Of a DNA stretch of 64,000 nucleotides, positions 32,099-44,000 are shown in pieces (position 1 is the first letter of the stretch; each line of letters starts with the position of its first letter). The DNA lies in NCBI GenBank assembly GCA_904066235.2, contig CAJFCV020000002.1, positions 1,736,001 through 1,800,000 on the forward strand, given 5' to 3'. The notes under the pieces were generated by a model, which was not told where the DNA came from, did no database searches, and saw only the letters and a program-made list of their open reading frames with translations. Source of the stretch: Bursaphelenchus xylophilus (lineage: Eukaryota > Nematoda > Chromadorea > Rhabditida > Aphelenchoididae). Both the position numbers and the translations under genes were made by a program.

Positions 32099-34019
32099 CT
32101 AAAAAGGCCGCTGATTCACCGCAAATTGAGTGCTCCATGGGGCAACAAAGTTTTGAGGCTGTGCGACCGGTCGATTCCACGGGCCAAAGTTGCCACTAAA
32201 CCCTTGAGTAGTCGGACCAAAGTTCCCAGTAAACCCTTGCGTTGCTTGCCGCTGATCCGTGCAATACCTTCGATATTTATCGCAGCCATCCCGGACAACC
32301 GGCATCTGCATTGCCGTCGGGTTTTGGCAATAGTTCGTGGCGAATCCGCGGTATTGCGCGCAGATCTGCTGAGCGAATGGGTTTTGCGCGCCTTGCGCTA
32401 CAATATCCTCGCTCGTCTGAGGCGGAGGATCCGTGGGAACGACCGGCTTGTCAGGCAATGGAACATGACATCGCTCCGAGTAGACGGGACAGAAGATTGC
32501 AGCGCGTTCGCCGAATCTGAAAGGATCCGGGCACACGTAGAGGAATCGGCGTTTGTATTCGGCGCAGAAGTCCGTGTAGTCCTTGGCCGCTTCTACCGCC
32601 GATGAGGGTCTCTTTGTGGACTTTGTTGCCTTAGGAGCCCTTGTTGAGCGCTTTGAGGTGTCCGAAGAGGATTGGTCCACTTTTCCGGAGGCTGAAAAAA
32701 ATTGGATAAAATATGGGATACGGTGGGACAAAGGAGAATTAGTCGAAATTTGGATTAAAAATACCAATTTTGATGGAGAAAACAAAATTTGGAAACACGG
32801 CGTAGTAGAATTTCTCCTCAAAATTACCTTTTCGATCATCCTCTGGAGCCTCAGTAGTAGCTGTCGTGCTTTTCTTCGCGGGCCTCTTTGTCTTTCGTTT
32901 CTTCACTTTCTTCGTTCTTTTCGAGCTTGTGTCATCGTTTAAGCCGAATTCTTCCAGCCCTTCACGTGTGCAAATATTCTCGTAGGCCGCACAAAACTCA
33001 TCGCGTTTTTTCGTCTTGCCCGTGCAACTCATATAATACTCCTTTCGCAACAGGTGGCACGCTCTCTAAAATTTTAAAAAATCAAAAATGATGTCAATCT
33101 TTAGCTCCAAAAATTAGCGTACTTGATCCTTCGAATCATCGTTATTCATTGCGACCATGTCATTGTCCTCTGTATTGTCGCAGAATGGCAGATTTGGGTT
33201 GATGTCACAGTTGGCTCTCTGTTGCTTTGGAAGCGATGAGATCGAGGTTATAGTCAGCAGACAACATATTACTGAAAATTTTTCAAAATACGAGTGAGCT
33301 TTGAAAAGAATTCATAGGTTTACCCAGTTTTTTAGCGGAACCTCGACTTTTCTAGCTGGCTAACTGAGGATAGACCCTCATGGAAGATATGGTCTGGCCC
33401 CTGCGGACAAATGACGGAAAGTTTGCGCAGCCTCAGGTCTTCCACCAGGCCCAGCTAACACGATTCGGGCAAGCGCGGCCTTATACGATATCTGCCATGG
33501 CGGTCTTCAAAAATTTTCGCTGTAGAGGAGTAGGACAGGATATTTGCGTTTCCTCAGGCCTACGCGTATTGCTATATAAATTTGCGTCAAACTGGCGGAC
33601 CGCCATTCTAGAGGGTGTCGGCTTCATGCCGACTCTCTTCGCCGATACTCCGAGGTCCTGGAGACAAATAATTTTGACTTCAAAATTCCGGACCTCAATA
33701 AAATAAGGTGTAAAACTTTTCCCGAGAAAATCATGATCCTACCAGATAAATTTTAAAATTTATTGAAAAAACGCATCTTGCCTAGGACACCCTCCTCAAT
33801 TTGCTTAGTTTCTCTTAAAACAGACTGCCGAATGTCTCGGCTTGCTTAGAGAAAGCAAGCAAGAGTCTTTAGAGAAATATAGTATGTGCGGGCTATTAAA
33901 GTATCTTCGCAAAATTTCAATATGACACTCAGGTACCCTCTCAAAATTTCTATTTTCGTTCAGCACGAGTAAAAAGATAGACAAAACCAAAAAAATCATG
34001 ACTTACCCAGCCGGATCAT
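32099..34019 (-). CDS. Secreted protein with three four-cysteine modules
   Basis: Exons (minus) 34019-34007 (13 bases), 33271-33123, 33065-32828, 32691-32099; 330 aa. The tiny first exon encodes MIRL and joins in frame to a hydrophobic signal peptide (VICCLLTITSISSLP). A CCCAG acceptor directly precedes the ATG. Three modules follow the pattern C-x10-C-x(10 to 14)-C-x2-Y-x3-C: cysteines 57/68/79/86, 176/187/201/208 and 244/255/270/277. Modules 1 and 2 are separated by a linker of Lys, Arg, Thr and Ser; modules 2 and 3 by a Pro-rich linker. The C terminus has two QGF(T/S)GNFGP repeats. I do not recognise the family. The first exon is the least certain part. Same strand as the Ly6-like gene. 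Confidence 0.75.
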
Positions 34020-34975
34020 CTGGGATGACACTTCTGTTCAATTTTCCTCCTTTCCTTGCTTTCTTTGCCCCTCTTCGCCTTCCTCAGATTACAAACGATT
34101 CTTTTTCGGGTACGCGAAAACACTTGACTGTCTGTTTATTGGGGTTACTGCGCCTTTGTGAAACTGAGAGCATAATTGTGGAGTCAATTATGATTGTGTT
34201 CGACTTTCCATTTATTAATAATCGGGGAAGCGCGAGATTTGGGCGACGAAAAAGAGGGGAAGAATGGTTACGAAAGAGTTTTTCCCTTGGGGTTTTGTAC
34301 TAATTGGAGGGCAAATCGTTGGATGGTACGGAGGGAAATGAGTCATAAACACGATTTATGTGCATTACTGTATGGTTTATTGCGGCTGCTGCGCAGAGTT
34401 GCAAGAGAAAAAAGTTTCTTATTATACTTTACAATTTTCTTCAAATTTTACGTGTATACTCTAAACGGCCTCTAAATTAATCCGTAAAATAATTTAGCTC
34501 GAAATTTAAGAGATAGTCAGCGATTTTTTTGCGAGAGAGCGCACGAAACGAAGAGAGTTGGCTAGACAAAAAAAAAACTTTTTTGGCAAAAAACCTTTCG
34601 AATTCCGTTCAAAAAAAATTGATCTTTTACAGAGTGTTGAGACATCGTCGTTACAATATCGGTAAAATTTTGATGGCTGGGTTACTGTAACGTAGCAAAA
34701 TCTTGGTCTGAAATTAAAATTTGTATAATTTGATATACGTTTTTCACAGATTTGTGTGCCAAACTCGAAAGAAATCAGAACAAATTTCACCATCAAAACC
34801 AACTAAAATAATGCCGGCAATTTCAAGGCAAAGAACATTTATTCAGTATTTGATTTAAAAAATTCCAACTAAACAACTATCTGTACTATCAAAATAACTC
34901 TTTAACAATGTGAATTGATCTATGAGAACATCATTAAGACTGCTGAGATCATGAAAAACCTGAGAGTGAAACGCA
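34020..34975. other. Spacer, no gene seen
   Basis: About 950 bases between the Cys-module gene and the BED gene. The open frames here have no recognisable features. Probably the promoter of the Cys-module gene and the 3' UTR of the BED gene. Confidence 0.45.
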
Positions 34976-35979
34976 CTACTGCTCCATTGGGGTCAGCTGC
35001 TGTACCAGTAATTTGAGGGCTTCGTTTTCCTTGGTGAGTTCGGCAATTGTTCGATTCTTCTCTTCCACGATATCTTTGAGGGTCTCGCATTGCTCGTTGA
35101 GATTTGAGATAACCAACGAAGAGGCAAAGTCGCTGAAATTGAAAGACATTATACTTGACATTCAAATTGGGGTAGATGCGAAAAAAGAGGTTGGTGTGGA
35201 ATTTTTTGGATATTATATAGTATAAATATTATCGTCATGGCACAGTACGCATCAAACCGCTCTTTTTGAGGCCAAAAATACTGTTCTAGTCCAACTGGCC
35301 GCTGAGATACAAAAAATCAAAATTTTAGTCTTCTGGTGTAACATAAAATCAGAATTTTATTGCGAATCACTCACAAGAATAAAATTAGGCACTAGTAATG
35401 CTTCAAAAAATATTTACAGACCACTTTCAGTCGACAAAAATTTAAATACAAGCAAAATTTAGACAAAAAACATCAATTCTTGGTCATGGATAATATAATT
35501 TTAAGCCTATTACTCAAAAATCTTCCAACTTATTCAATTAGATCCCCATAAATAGAAGAAACATACCTTATCGCTTCCTGTGGACTTTTTTCCTTCATCA
35601 TGTCGAATAAATTGAACGGCCGGTTCTCGTTCTCATCCGCCTCCTCATTTTGCAAAGCCTGGCATACGAACTTGGCAAAGCTCAAATCGCCCTCATCCTC
35701 CTCGGAATTCCTCTCACTGTTCGCCAGCCCAGAATCCGATCTAATGGAGATGTCCATCGAGCTTTCCGCATAACTTATTCCCGATTCGGCGGCGCTTTTG
35801 TCCAGCTCGTCGATGGCGAAGAAGATCTCCTTGTGTTTGGCTTGCAGGTGCTTTTTCAGGTTCGAGCAGCCCGGCCCAACCACGTGCAGATTGCAATGCC
35901 GACAGCGGAACTTTTTGGTGTGGGAGATCGGCTCGAAATGGGGCCACGCAGCCGAAACCTTTTTCCGTCCTCGAACCAT
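34976..35979 (-). CDS. BED zinc-finger protein with C-ter­minal coiled coil
   Basis: Exons (minus) 35979-35567, 35132-34976; 189 aa. A CTTCAG acceptor lies one base before the ATG, a candidate spliced-leader site. Residues 12-49 form a BED finger: aromatic W12 and F15, Cys26-x2-Cys29, His44-x4-His49. An acidic, Ser-rich middle follows. The second exon encodes a heptad-like coiled coil (about residues 145-185: NLNEQCETLKDIVEEKNRTI and on). BED fingers bind DNA and many derive from hAT transposases, but no transposase domain is present here, so this is more likely a small DNA-binding regulator. Reading through the donor instead would give a 149-residue protein without the coiled coil. Confidence 0.8.
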
Positions 35980-36336
35980 TCTGAAGCTTGTGGGAGAGCG
36001 GCTGAAATTAGGTAAAAAAAGGCTATAAATTTCAAGATTTGTAGCGAAGACGCGGAAAATACTGAACTAATATAAGAACAAGTTAATAATAATCAGTTTA
36101 GAGCTCAAAAAAATAATTGTTTTGCAGGAAAACCTGCCAAATTTTGCGATCGGACATTATACGTTGTCCTAAAAGTCTCTACAACAAAATCACGAAATTC
36201 GAAAGGTTCTCCAACAAAAAAATGAGCATTTCTCATATCAATAGAAAGAGGAGCAATTAAGCTAGCCGAAAATATCAAAGTTAGTCTGTTTTCGAGCCGT
36301 CTTATCAGAAATATACCATTCGGAACATTGAAAATA
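35980..36336. other. 5' region of the BED gene
   Basis: AT-rich spacer up to the transposon at 36337. Nothing specific recognised. Confidence 0.4.
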
Positions 36337-36470
36337 CAGGGTGGGGCATCTTTGTGGCCCGATTTGAATTGGCTATAACTTCTTTAGTTTTTGGCCAAAT
36401 TTTAAAATTCTTTTTTTCCCTGCATCGTCAGCCAACCCCATTTTGTTTGATACCAAATATGTTATACTTA

Positions 36471-37610
36471 CAAGGGAAGTACCCGAAGTGCGACGCTCAG
36501 ATTTTTATAAAAATTGGCATAGATGGAGATTAGAATTTTCTTATTCGATTGCGAACATCCTAGCTCGCGCTTTGCAGAATCCGCCGAGAAAGAAGGGCCG
36601 GAATATCGAAAAAAATCTTCAAATGCCGACGAATTTCCCTGAAAATTCTCTTGATCTTGGCATTTCGTTCCAGGAGAAAAATATTTTTTCTCGCAAGAAA
36701 TTTTTTCTTGATAATGTTCAAGACTATTTTGTTGCTTTTATGTGGAATATTGTGTGTTATTTTCACTTTTTTATACTCAGGACATGATTCTAGCGCTATT
36801 AATTGGATTGTCGCCATCCGAGGGGTAAAATGTTTCGTCCTTTGACGAATTTATACAGTTTTTCCTCTGCTGATGGGCAAACCACTCTAATAGTTGCTTT
36901 AAATTTGTTTAGGAGACATGCAAACGTTCTACGGTCGTGTATGAGCATTATCTTAAGGTAAGTGTTACAAAAACTTTATTTTTCAGTGAGCAAATTCTGA
37001 ACAACCACAAGAGCGAATGTACACCATCGGAACACTGACGGAACACCTTGGGACCTTTACTTTGTTTCCTGAAATGGCATAAACTGAAAAATAGTGAAAA
37101 AATAAAATGTTTGTAACACTTACCTTATGACTACGTTCCTACGCGACCGTAGAACGTTTGCATGTCTCCTAAACAAATTTAAAGCAACTATTAGAGTGGT
37201 TTGCCCATCAGCAGAGGAAAAACTGTATAAATTCGTCAAAGGACGAAACATTTTACCCCTCGGATGGCGACAATCCAATTAATAGCGCTAGAATCATGTC
37301 CTGAGTATAAAAAAGTGAAAATAACACACAATATTCCACATAAAAGCAACAAAATAGTCTTGAACATTATCAAGAAAAAATTTCTTGCGAGAAAAAATAT
37401 TTTTCTCCTGTAACGGAATGCCAAGATCAAGAGAATTTGCAGGGAAATTCGTCGGCATTTGAAGATTTTTTTCGATATTCCGGCCCTTCTTTCTCGGCGG
37501 ATTCTGCAAAGCGCGAGCTAGGATGTTCGCAATCGAATAAGAAAATTCTAATCTCCATCTATGCCAATTTTTATAAAAATCTGAGCGTCGCACTTCGGGT
37601 ACTTCCCTTG
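36471..37610. mobile_element. PIF/Harbinger-like foldback nested in the mariner-like element
   Basis: CAAGGGAAGTACCCGAAGTG to CACTTCGGGTACTTCCCTTG, flanked by TTA (36468-36470, 37611-37613). Arms of about 490 bases are nearly identical, so both translate into the same spurious 100-residue frame. The short centre (about 36960-37120) has its own smaller inverted repeat. No transposase frame. Confidence 0.8.
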
Positions 37611-37796
37611 TTAGTAAGTGTATATCTACAGTTATTGGATTTATTCTTGGAGTTCATTTTTTCGGTCGTTTTTCGGTTGTTTTTTCGGTCTTTCCCGGTG
37701 TGTCCAGAAATGGAGTACGGTGCGGAAGAAAAATACGGTGGAATTTCCCCTTCCGAAAATCGACGATGAGAATAAGAACAAAAAATGAAGATCAAC

Positions 37797-38096
37797 CTCC
37801 AGAGTTCGTCGAATGGTCCTTGGTGAAGGCATTCCCTCGGTTCTGGCCAAACTTCGTGCACTCATATGCGGATTTTCTCGGAATTTTGACAAAACTTCTT
37901 CAATTTTCAACTCCGTTCATACCCATCTTTCCTGCTTTTTTTGTTTCCTGTTAACGCTGCCAGTCTCAAGAAACTTATTCCACGAACGTCGAATTGTCTT
38001 GCGATCTGGAGGTTTGGCATTACATCCGTATTTCATGCGGCATTCCCTTTGAACATTTATCGCCGAGCCGTTCTTTCCGTACCAAACCACTGACCA
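37797..38096 (-). pseudogene. Transposase N-terminal fragment (helix-turn-helix), broken
   Basis: Minus-strand reading: VQRECRMKYGCNAKPPDRKT, IRRSWNKFLETGSV, then an in-frame TGA, then the same frame continues KIEEVLSKFRENPHMSARSL and RTIRRTL. The pattern (P-P-D-R-K-T-I-R-R, ETGSV, NP-x-x-S-x-R-x-L) is that of the tandem helix-turn-helix region of mariner/IS630-type transposases. No catalytic DDE region follows. Confidence 0.7.
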
Positions 38097-38353
38097 AGCT
38101 TTTTCTTCCACACCGTACTCCATTTTCGGACACACCGGGAAAGACCGAAAAAACAACCGAAAAACGACCGAAAAAATGAACTCCAAGAGTAAATCCAATA
38201 ACTGTAGATATACACTTACTATGTATAACATATTTGGTATCTAACAAAATGGGGTTGGCTGACGATTCAAGGAAAAAAAGAATTTTAAAATTTGGCCAAA
38301 AACTAAAGAAGTTATAGTCAATTCAAATCGGGCCACAAAGATGCCCCACCCTG

Positions 38354-39873
38354 TATAAAAAAAAATATTTTTTTTTTCAAGAGGAAAACACTTTTCCATC
38401 AGCGAAAGAGTTGACTCAAATTTATGTCGGTGCCCAAAACCGTTACATTTTGTGTCTGAAATCTTCAAATCACCTCAAAAAAGGCTCAAAATTCCCATAA
38501 AGACCATAAAAAGTATCCAAAGTTGTTCTCAAAATTCTCTATTATTCTATTCCGAACAAATTTACTCGACAGACAATCGCTATCGTCTTCTTATTACCCA
38601 AAAACAACCAGTAATAGTAAACAAAAAAAAATATTCAAAAACAAGGCGCACAGATAAAAATGTGGGAGATAAAACCGCCCAAATTTTTATCGGTTATCGA
38701 GTCCGGAACGCAGAAAGATTGTCGACGTAATCGAGTTGAGGTCGAGGGACGCGCCAGAAGAATGCGAAAATATCGAAAAAACGTTTGGACAGAAAAATTT
38801 TATATTGGATAAAGTCCATCAATATTTTCGAACTATCTGGTGAAGCTGAGGAAATGATGATAAGTTGAAAAAAATAAAACCCCATAAAAAATTATCAGTT
38901 GACCATGGGTAATATCGCAGTGTGATATAAAAGATTTTTATTGTAAAATACGCAGTGCTATGTTGCCCCATTGAAATAACCGGCATGACGTTGCTTTTGA
39001 CAACGGATTTGATATGGATAATCACGCAGTTCACAGAGCAATCAGAGAAATCATCTGAAACTCAAGGATAAGATAAATTTTGATGTAAAACGGGTTTGTT
39101 GTAAAATACGGCGTAAGAATATGTTCCTTCATAATAAAGAACCCATATTGCTTCATCATCTGAGATTTGGACTCCGTAGCCTTCAAACTTTTTACTAAAA
39201 AATTTCATAAATCATTTTAGTCATCATGAATAATATAATTGGCATAATGAAGGGATTTTTTTAAAATTTGGATAAATATTGAGTTGGTTAGAAATCTAAG
39301 GCCTCCCATTTCAATTGACAACGTGTTGGCCTCATCTTTTTGCAGGATCAGTATCCTTTACCTTGATTTAGATAGCTGGTATAGCCCAAAATCAAGTCCC
39401 TTTAACCCAAAATCTACTGTTCAAAAATCCCCAGCCTTTATCAACATCGAAAATAGACCCCAAACAGCATTGAAAAGAACCGTCGACCTCTTCGATAATC
39501 GATACTATCTGCAAAAGAAATGGAGAATAAAATAATGGCGCGCTTTGCCGTGGGACCGCCGGAGGGAAGAAGCGAAACGGAAAAATAAACACGCCGTTAC
39601 TTGTTTTATTTCATTTTCTTATCGGAATTCGACGATAATCGATTTTACAAATCAAATTCTCAATAATATTGACAGAGCGGAGGTCTTCTGTAGCCGGCAT
39701 GCGAGTAGCCGATATCGGAAAAACAAGCTGTTTTTTGGTGATACGAAGGAAGGGAAGCGTTGGAAAGAGAAGAAGACCAAGAAAAAAATTGTGATTGATA
39801 AAAGAAGGGCTGTTGGGGAAAAGTAGCTGATCCATTAAAGATATGGCCAACTTCAAAAATCTCGTATTTTAAA
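38354..39873. other. Spacer, no gene seen
   Basis: About 1.5 kb of AT-rich sequence. Open frames are short and lack domains. No named element recognised. Confidence 0.4.
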
Positions 39874-40024
39874 AGTTTGTCGGGAAAATAATGAACATTT
39901 TGTCGCATCGAAAATCGCATCGCCAGCGAGAAAATGAACTGTGCCGCTGTAAAATAAAATTGGTTTTCACCTCAGCGACCTGATCGGCACAGCGACATTA
40001 AGCTCATTATTTTCCCGACAGATT
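39874..40024. mobile_element. MITE M3 copy
   Basis: GTTTGTCGGGAAAATAATGA at the left, TCATTATTTTCCCGACAGAT at the right, about 150 bp, with the conserved interior CGAAAATCGCATCGC. Confidence 0.8.
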
Positions 40025-40225
40025 CATATCAGCGGCTATCAGTCCGTCGAAAAAATAATATGGATTTGTCGCAGCAAAATATTTCAAAAATCAAATTGCC
40101 TTTCACTTCAGGGTGTTTGGTGCTGAGACGGTGACGCTGAACAGGCTCGATAGCCGCGACTCTCATGTTCCTCCAATTTTTGCTGAGGAGGCTCTAATTC
40201 TACGGACTTATGCCGTGATCAGTAT

Positions 40226-40372
40226 CAGTCTGTCGGGAAAATAATGAGCACCTTGTCGCAACGAAAATCGCATCGCAGCCGAGAAAATGAATTGCGTAAA
40301 ATCGAATTGATTTCCACTTCAGCGACGCGATCGGCGCAGCGACATTTTTCTCATTATTTTTCCGACAGACTG
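40226..40372. mobile_element. MITE M3, best-preserved copy
   Basis: CAGTCTGTCGGGAAAATAAT to ATTATTTTTCCGACAGACTG, 147 bp. Interior: GCGACGCGATCGGCGCAGCG. Confidence 0.85.
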
Positions 40373-40609
40373 TTAGTATGCTACAGTATGACCCCAAAAT
40401 TTTACCTCTTTCTCTTCAAAACTGAACTTTTGACTCTCCAAAAAACGCTGTTTTCAAAAAAAGACGGGGGGATGTTTAGCTGTATCCAGAACTCTTCAGA
40501 GAACCGCTTTCTGTAACCGCTTTTCACCACTGGATTACTGTAATTTTATATAAGATATCCAGTTCATTTCAAAGAATAAAAAACAAGTTTAATACATAAG
40601 AGATAATAT

Positions 40610-40976
40610 GGGGCTAAGGTAGTACAGCCCCCCAGTCCAGTTTAGCCCCCCATGACCCAGTACAACCCCCCTCGTCCATTCTGAACCTCCAAATTTATTT
40701 CAAAAAATTAATCCAAGTTGTATGGTCCAGCACAAGCCCCCCTCGTTTTAGATGCAGCCCCCTACGTTTTAGATCAAGCCCCCTACGTTTTAGATGAAGC
40801 CCCCTCTGTTTTAGAAAAAGCCCCCTACGTTTTAGATCGAACCCCCAACGTAGTAGATCAAGCCCCCACTTACATTTTTTGTAATATTCTAATTTGTTCA
40901 TTATGTGGGGTGTGAAACGGGCAAAACAGTGGGGGTTTGAACTACCTTTCGTGGGGGGCTGAACTACCGAAGCCCC
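40610..40976. repeat. Inverted-repeat element containing an 18-base minisatellite
   Basis: Outer inverted repeats GGGGCTAAGGTAGTACAGCC and GGCTGAACTACCGAAGCCCC. Within, about seven copies of the 18-base unit AGCCCCCTACGTTTTAGA (about 40735-40872), flanked by more degenerate CCCCCC-rich units. The unit length is a multiple of three, so long repetitive frames appear on both strands, but I see no gene structure. Confidence 0.75.
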
Positions 40977-41060
40977 GATAATATTAACAATACATAGGGC
41001 GTGGCAAATATGAGGTGTGTTGTAGGTTAAATAAAATAATAAAATGTGTAAAAAAAGCAA

Positions 41061-44000
41061 TCAACAATTTTCAGTCGACGACCTTATCCGCCGAATCGAT
41101 TTTGGGTCCTTCAAAAGCCCTCGAGTTTTGCGGTTGATTCCGTCCTCCCAGATGTCCAAATCTCCTTTTCGACGTTTGCTGCGAATAAGGCATTTCAGAG
41201 TCGACAACATTTTCTCGAACTGAAAGTGTTGTACAAATTACTCTGGGCCCGATTTCTTTTACTTACTCGAGTACTGTCATCCAGAGCATAGGAATGATCA
41301 TCATAGATGTTTTGGAGAAGATTCATAATGCCCAATGGAACGTACATTGTCTGTTCCTGCGCTATGTATTCGGGGAGAACGGTGAGGGCCGACTTGTACG
41401 AGAGCTCGCTCACATAGTCGTCAGAGTTGGAGTGAATCAGGGTGAGGACGTCTCGGAGATGTGCGAAACTGAAAATGTTATAGATATGTATATCGGAGAT
41501 GAGCGAAAACTGAAAATGTTATACAGCGGGCGCGCTTTTGAAATCTGAGTTTTTTCACTTGGAGAGGGAGGTATTTTGCTACATTTTTGATTCTTCCCCG
41601 ATGCAAAATGGTACGTTTATTGGATCAGGTCGGCCACTTTACATATTAGGGTGTCACATAAGCCTTATGTATTTTGGGGTCGTCAGGTTGTATGAATCGT
41701 GAGCTTCCAAAAATAAAATTTTTAGCAACTTTGAATATTTTGAAAAGCCAAACAAGCTTTGCAAAAAAATCCGCTCTCTGAATTTTGCGTATTTCCTCGT
41801 CGGAGAGAAAAAATCGACAGCCCCTGCAAGGCGCACACTGTAATAAAATTTTTTGATAATTCATATGTAAGTACATATGGATATGTAGTCCTTTGATAGA
41901 AGATATAAGTCTGTCGGGAAAATAATGAGCACTATATTCGAAAATCGCATCGCCGCCGAGAAGATAAACTGTGTCGCGACAAAAAAAAATTGCTCTTCAC
42001 TTCAGTGACGACATTGTGCTCATTATTTTCGCGACAGAGTGAATTCTTTAAGTTAAAAGAAGCCAATATCTTCAATAGTTTTCGTCAGAGAGTACGCAAA
42101 CTACGAATAGTCAAAAAATATTAAACTTTTGTTGCCAATTGGCCAATTTTGGACGAAAATGTTTATTTTTTTTCTTTTGATGTCCATTGTGAGGTATGCA
42201 ATCACAGAATCACCATGTCCAAAATTTGTGATTCAAGCGAAGACCCCACCAATTTTTGCCAACTTACGATTACTTACTGTCTCAATTCGACCATCGTATC
42301 CAATAAAGTCCCATTCAGCTTGTCATAATTCAACCGTTTGTGATAATTCTCTTTCTCAAATATCCTCGTAAAGTCTCGATTCACTTCGTATACTCTGACA
42401 AAGTCAGCAACTTCATTGTAATGTGTGTAATTGTAGACACTGAGGGCTTCAGTAATCATCAGATCTTTATCCGACTCCTCCATTTCCGACATGTAAATCT
42501 TGGAGACAGCTACAGGCAAGAATTGCCGGAGTTGAGAAGCACATCGACGAAGAGATTCATCTTGCTGGAAATAATGCTTTTTGGTCAATAATATGTATGA
42601 TGTATTGAAATTTCAAGTTTATAAAACGCTCTTACATTTAGCGATTTCTTCCAGTTGGCTTCAAATTGCTCCGTGAGATAGTGATCTTTGTATTCGAATA
42701 GAGTTGTGTAGAACTGCAAAAAAATTGTGTAAAAAAGGCAGCTGTGGGAAAACCAATAATTTCAGCGTGCTCAAATTGAGATCTTTTCTGTCCACGAAAG
42801 CCGTAAGATTAAAAATTTTTATATACTTTTCGAATTTTGATGACATATGTAAGAAGTCCCAGTACACGAAATGTGCAGAGCGGTCAGAAAGATTTTTTGC
42901 AACATCCTGGCCAATTTTTTGCCCTAAAGGACTTTTTTGATGGAAATTTTGTAGTAAACCCAAAATAAAAGTATCGAATTATCTCCAAATTTGGGGTTAT
43001 CAGTCTCTCTAAAAAATAATGAGCGCTCTATCGCATTGCCACTCAAAACGCTGCCTAGAAAATTAATTGTGTAGCGGCAAAATCAAATTTCTTTTCAATT
43101 CAGCAACGCGATCGGCGCAGCGACATTTCACTCAATATTTTCGCGAAAAATTGATAAAAAAATATTTTTTCTGCAAAATGATATTGCATACTTCTTATGA
43201 AAAACCAATCTTCACTTAATTTTGTAAAAACTTTCACTACCAATAAAATCTCACCCCAAGATAATGCAAAAAAGCAAAGGCCGCCGGTTTCTTTGCATTC
43301 TGCAAATAGTCGTCCAATGCGTCCAAGTATTCCACCGATTCCACAACGAACTTCATCTCCACTTCATCGGCGTAGTTGTTCATTGGGTAGCCGAGTTTAT
43401 GAAAGTATTCGGCAAAGTCGAAAAATGGCCATCGTTGGTTCGCTTCCGCAACGGAGAGGGCGATCCAGTCCAACGGGTTGGAGGAGTAGCGTTTTTGGAG
43501 AAGCTTGGAGTTGGCTGAATGATTGAAGAATTGCAGGACATCTGTAGCCCCCGTTCTTCTGTCTGAAGTGATGACAACAATAATACATATGTAGTAAGAA
43601 ATCTTTTTTTTAATTTTTAAAAAACACGCTAGAAGAATGCAGTAAAATTTATCCCATAGATCGATATGGGGCGTAGGGCAGGTGGATACCAAAAAAACAA
43701 GGTTGTAGGAAGTTTCTACCAGGCCTGGCAAAGCCGTTGGATGGCCCGCAGACGCCCGGCGAAGGCTCAGCGGAGACTTGGCGAAAAAGTGCAATATGTC
43801 CAATTTTTCTAATTTTAGTCATTACTGACGTTAGTTTTCTTTGCGCTGAGTCATTGTAACCTATAGAAGATCAAAATTTAATTTACGGCAAGAAGACAAA
43901 GACCCGTAACTTTTATATTGACATTTATTATGTGAGTAGATGTGAAATATTTACCTCAAAACAGGCAATAAGCTATCCTAGGACCTATCAATCTTCGTAT

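Larger units (their letters stand above)
36337..38353. mobile_element. Mariner-like element with long terminal repeats, interrupted
   Basis: Ends CAGGGTGGGGCATCTTTG and CAAAGATGCCCCACCCTG, TA on both sides (36335-36336, 38354-38355): the Tc1/mariner signature. The terminal inverted repeats are about 280 bases each once the insertion at 36471-37610 is removed. The core is then about 870 bp. It contains only the 5' part of a transposase reading frame, so it is non-autonomous. Confidence 0.8.

Noticed and set aside
32126..32605. 159-codon plus-strand frame rich in Arg
   Set aside because: Antisense shadow of the last exon of the Cys-module gene; no domain or splice support.
36443..37593. Two nearly identical frames of about 100 codons on opposite strands
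   Set aside because: They are the two arms of one palindromic element, so the identity comes from the inverted repeat, not from a gene family.
40718..41060. Repetitive frames (APYVLD units plus; KRRGL units minus)
   Set aside because: A product of the 18-base minisatellite, whose length is a multiple of three. No start, splice or family support.
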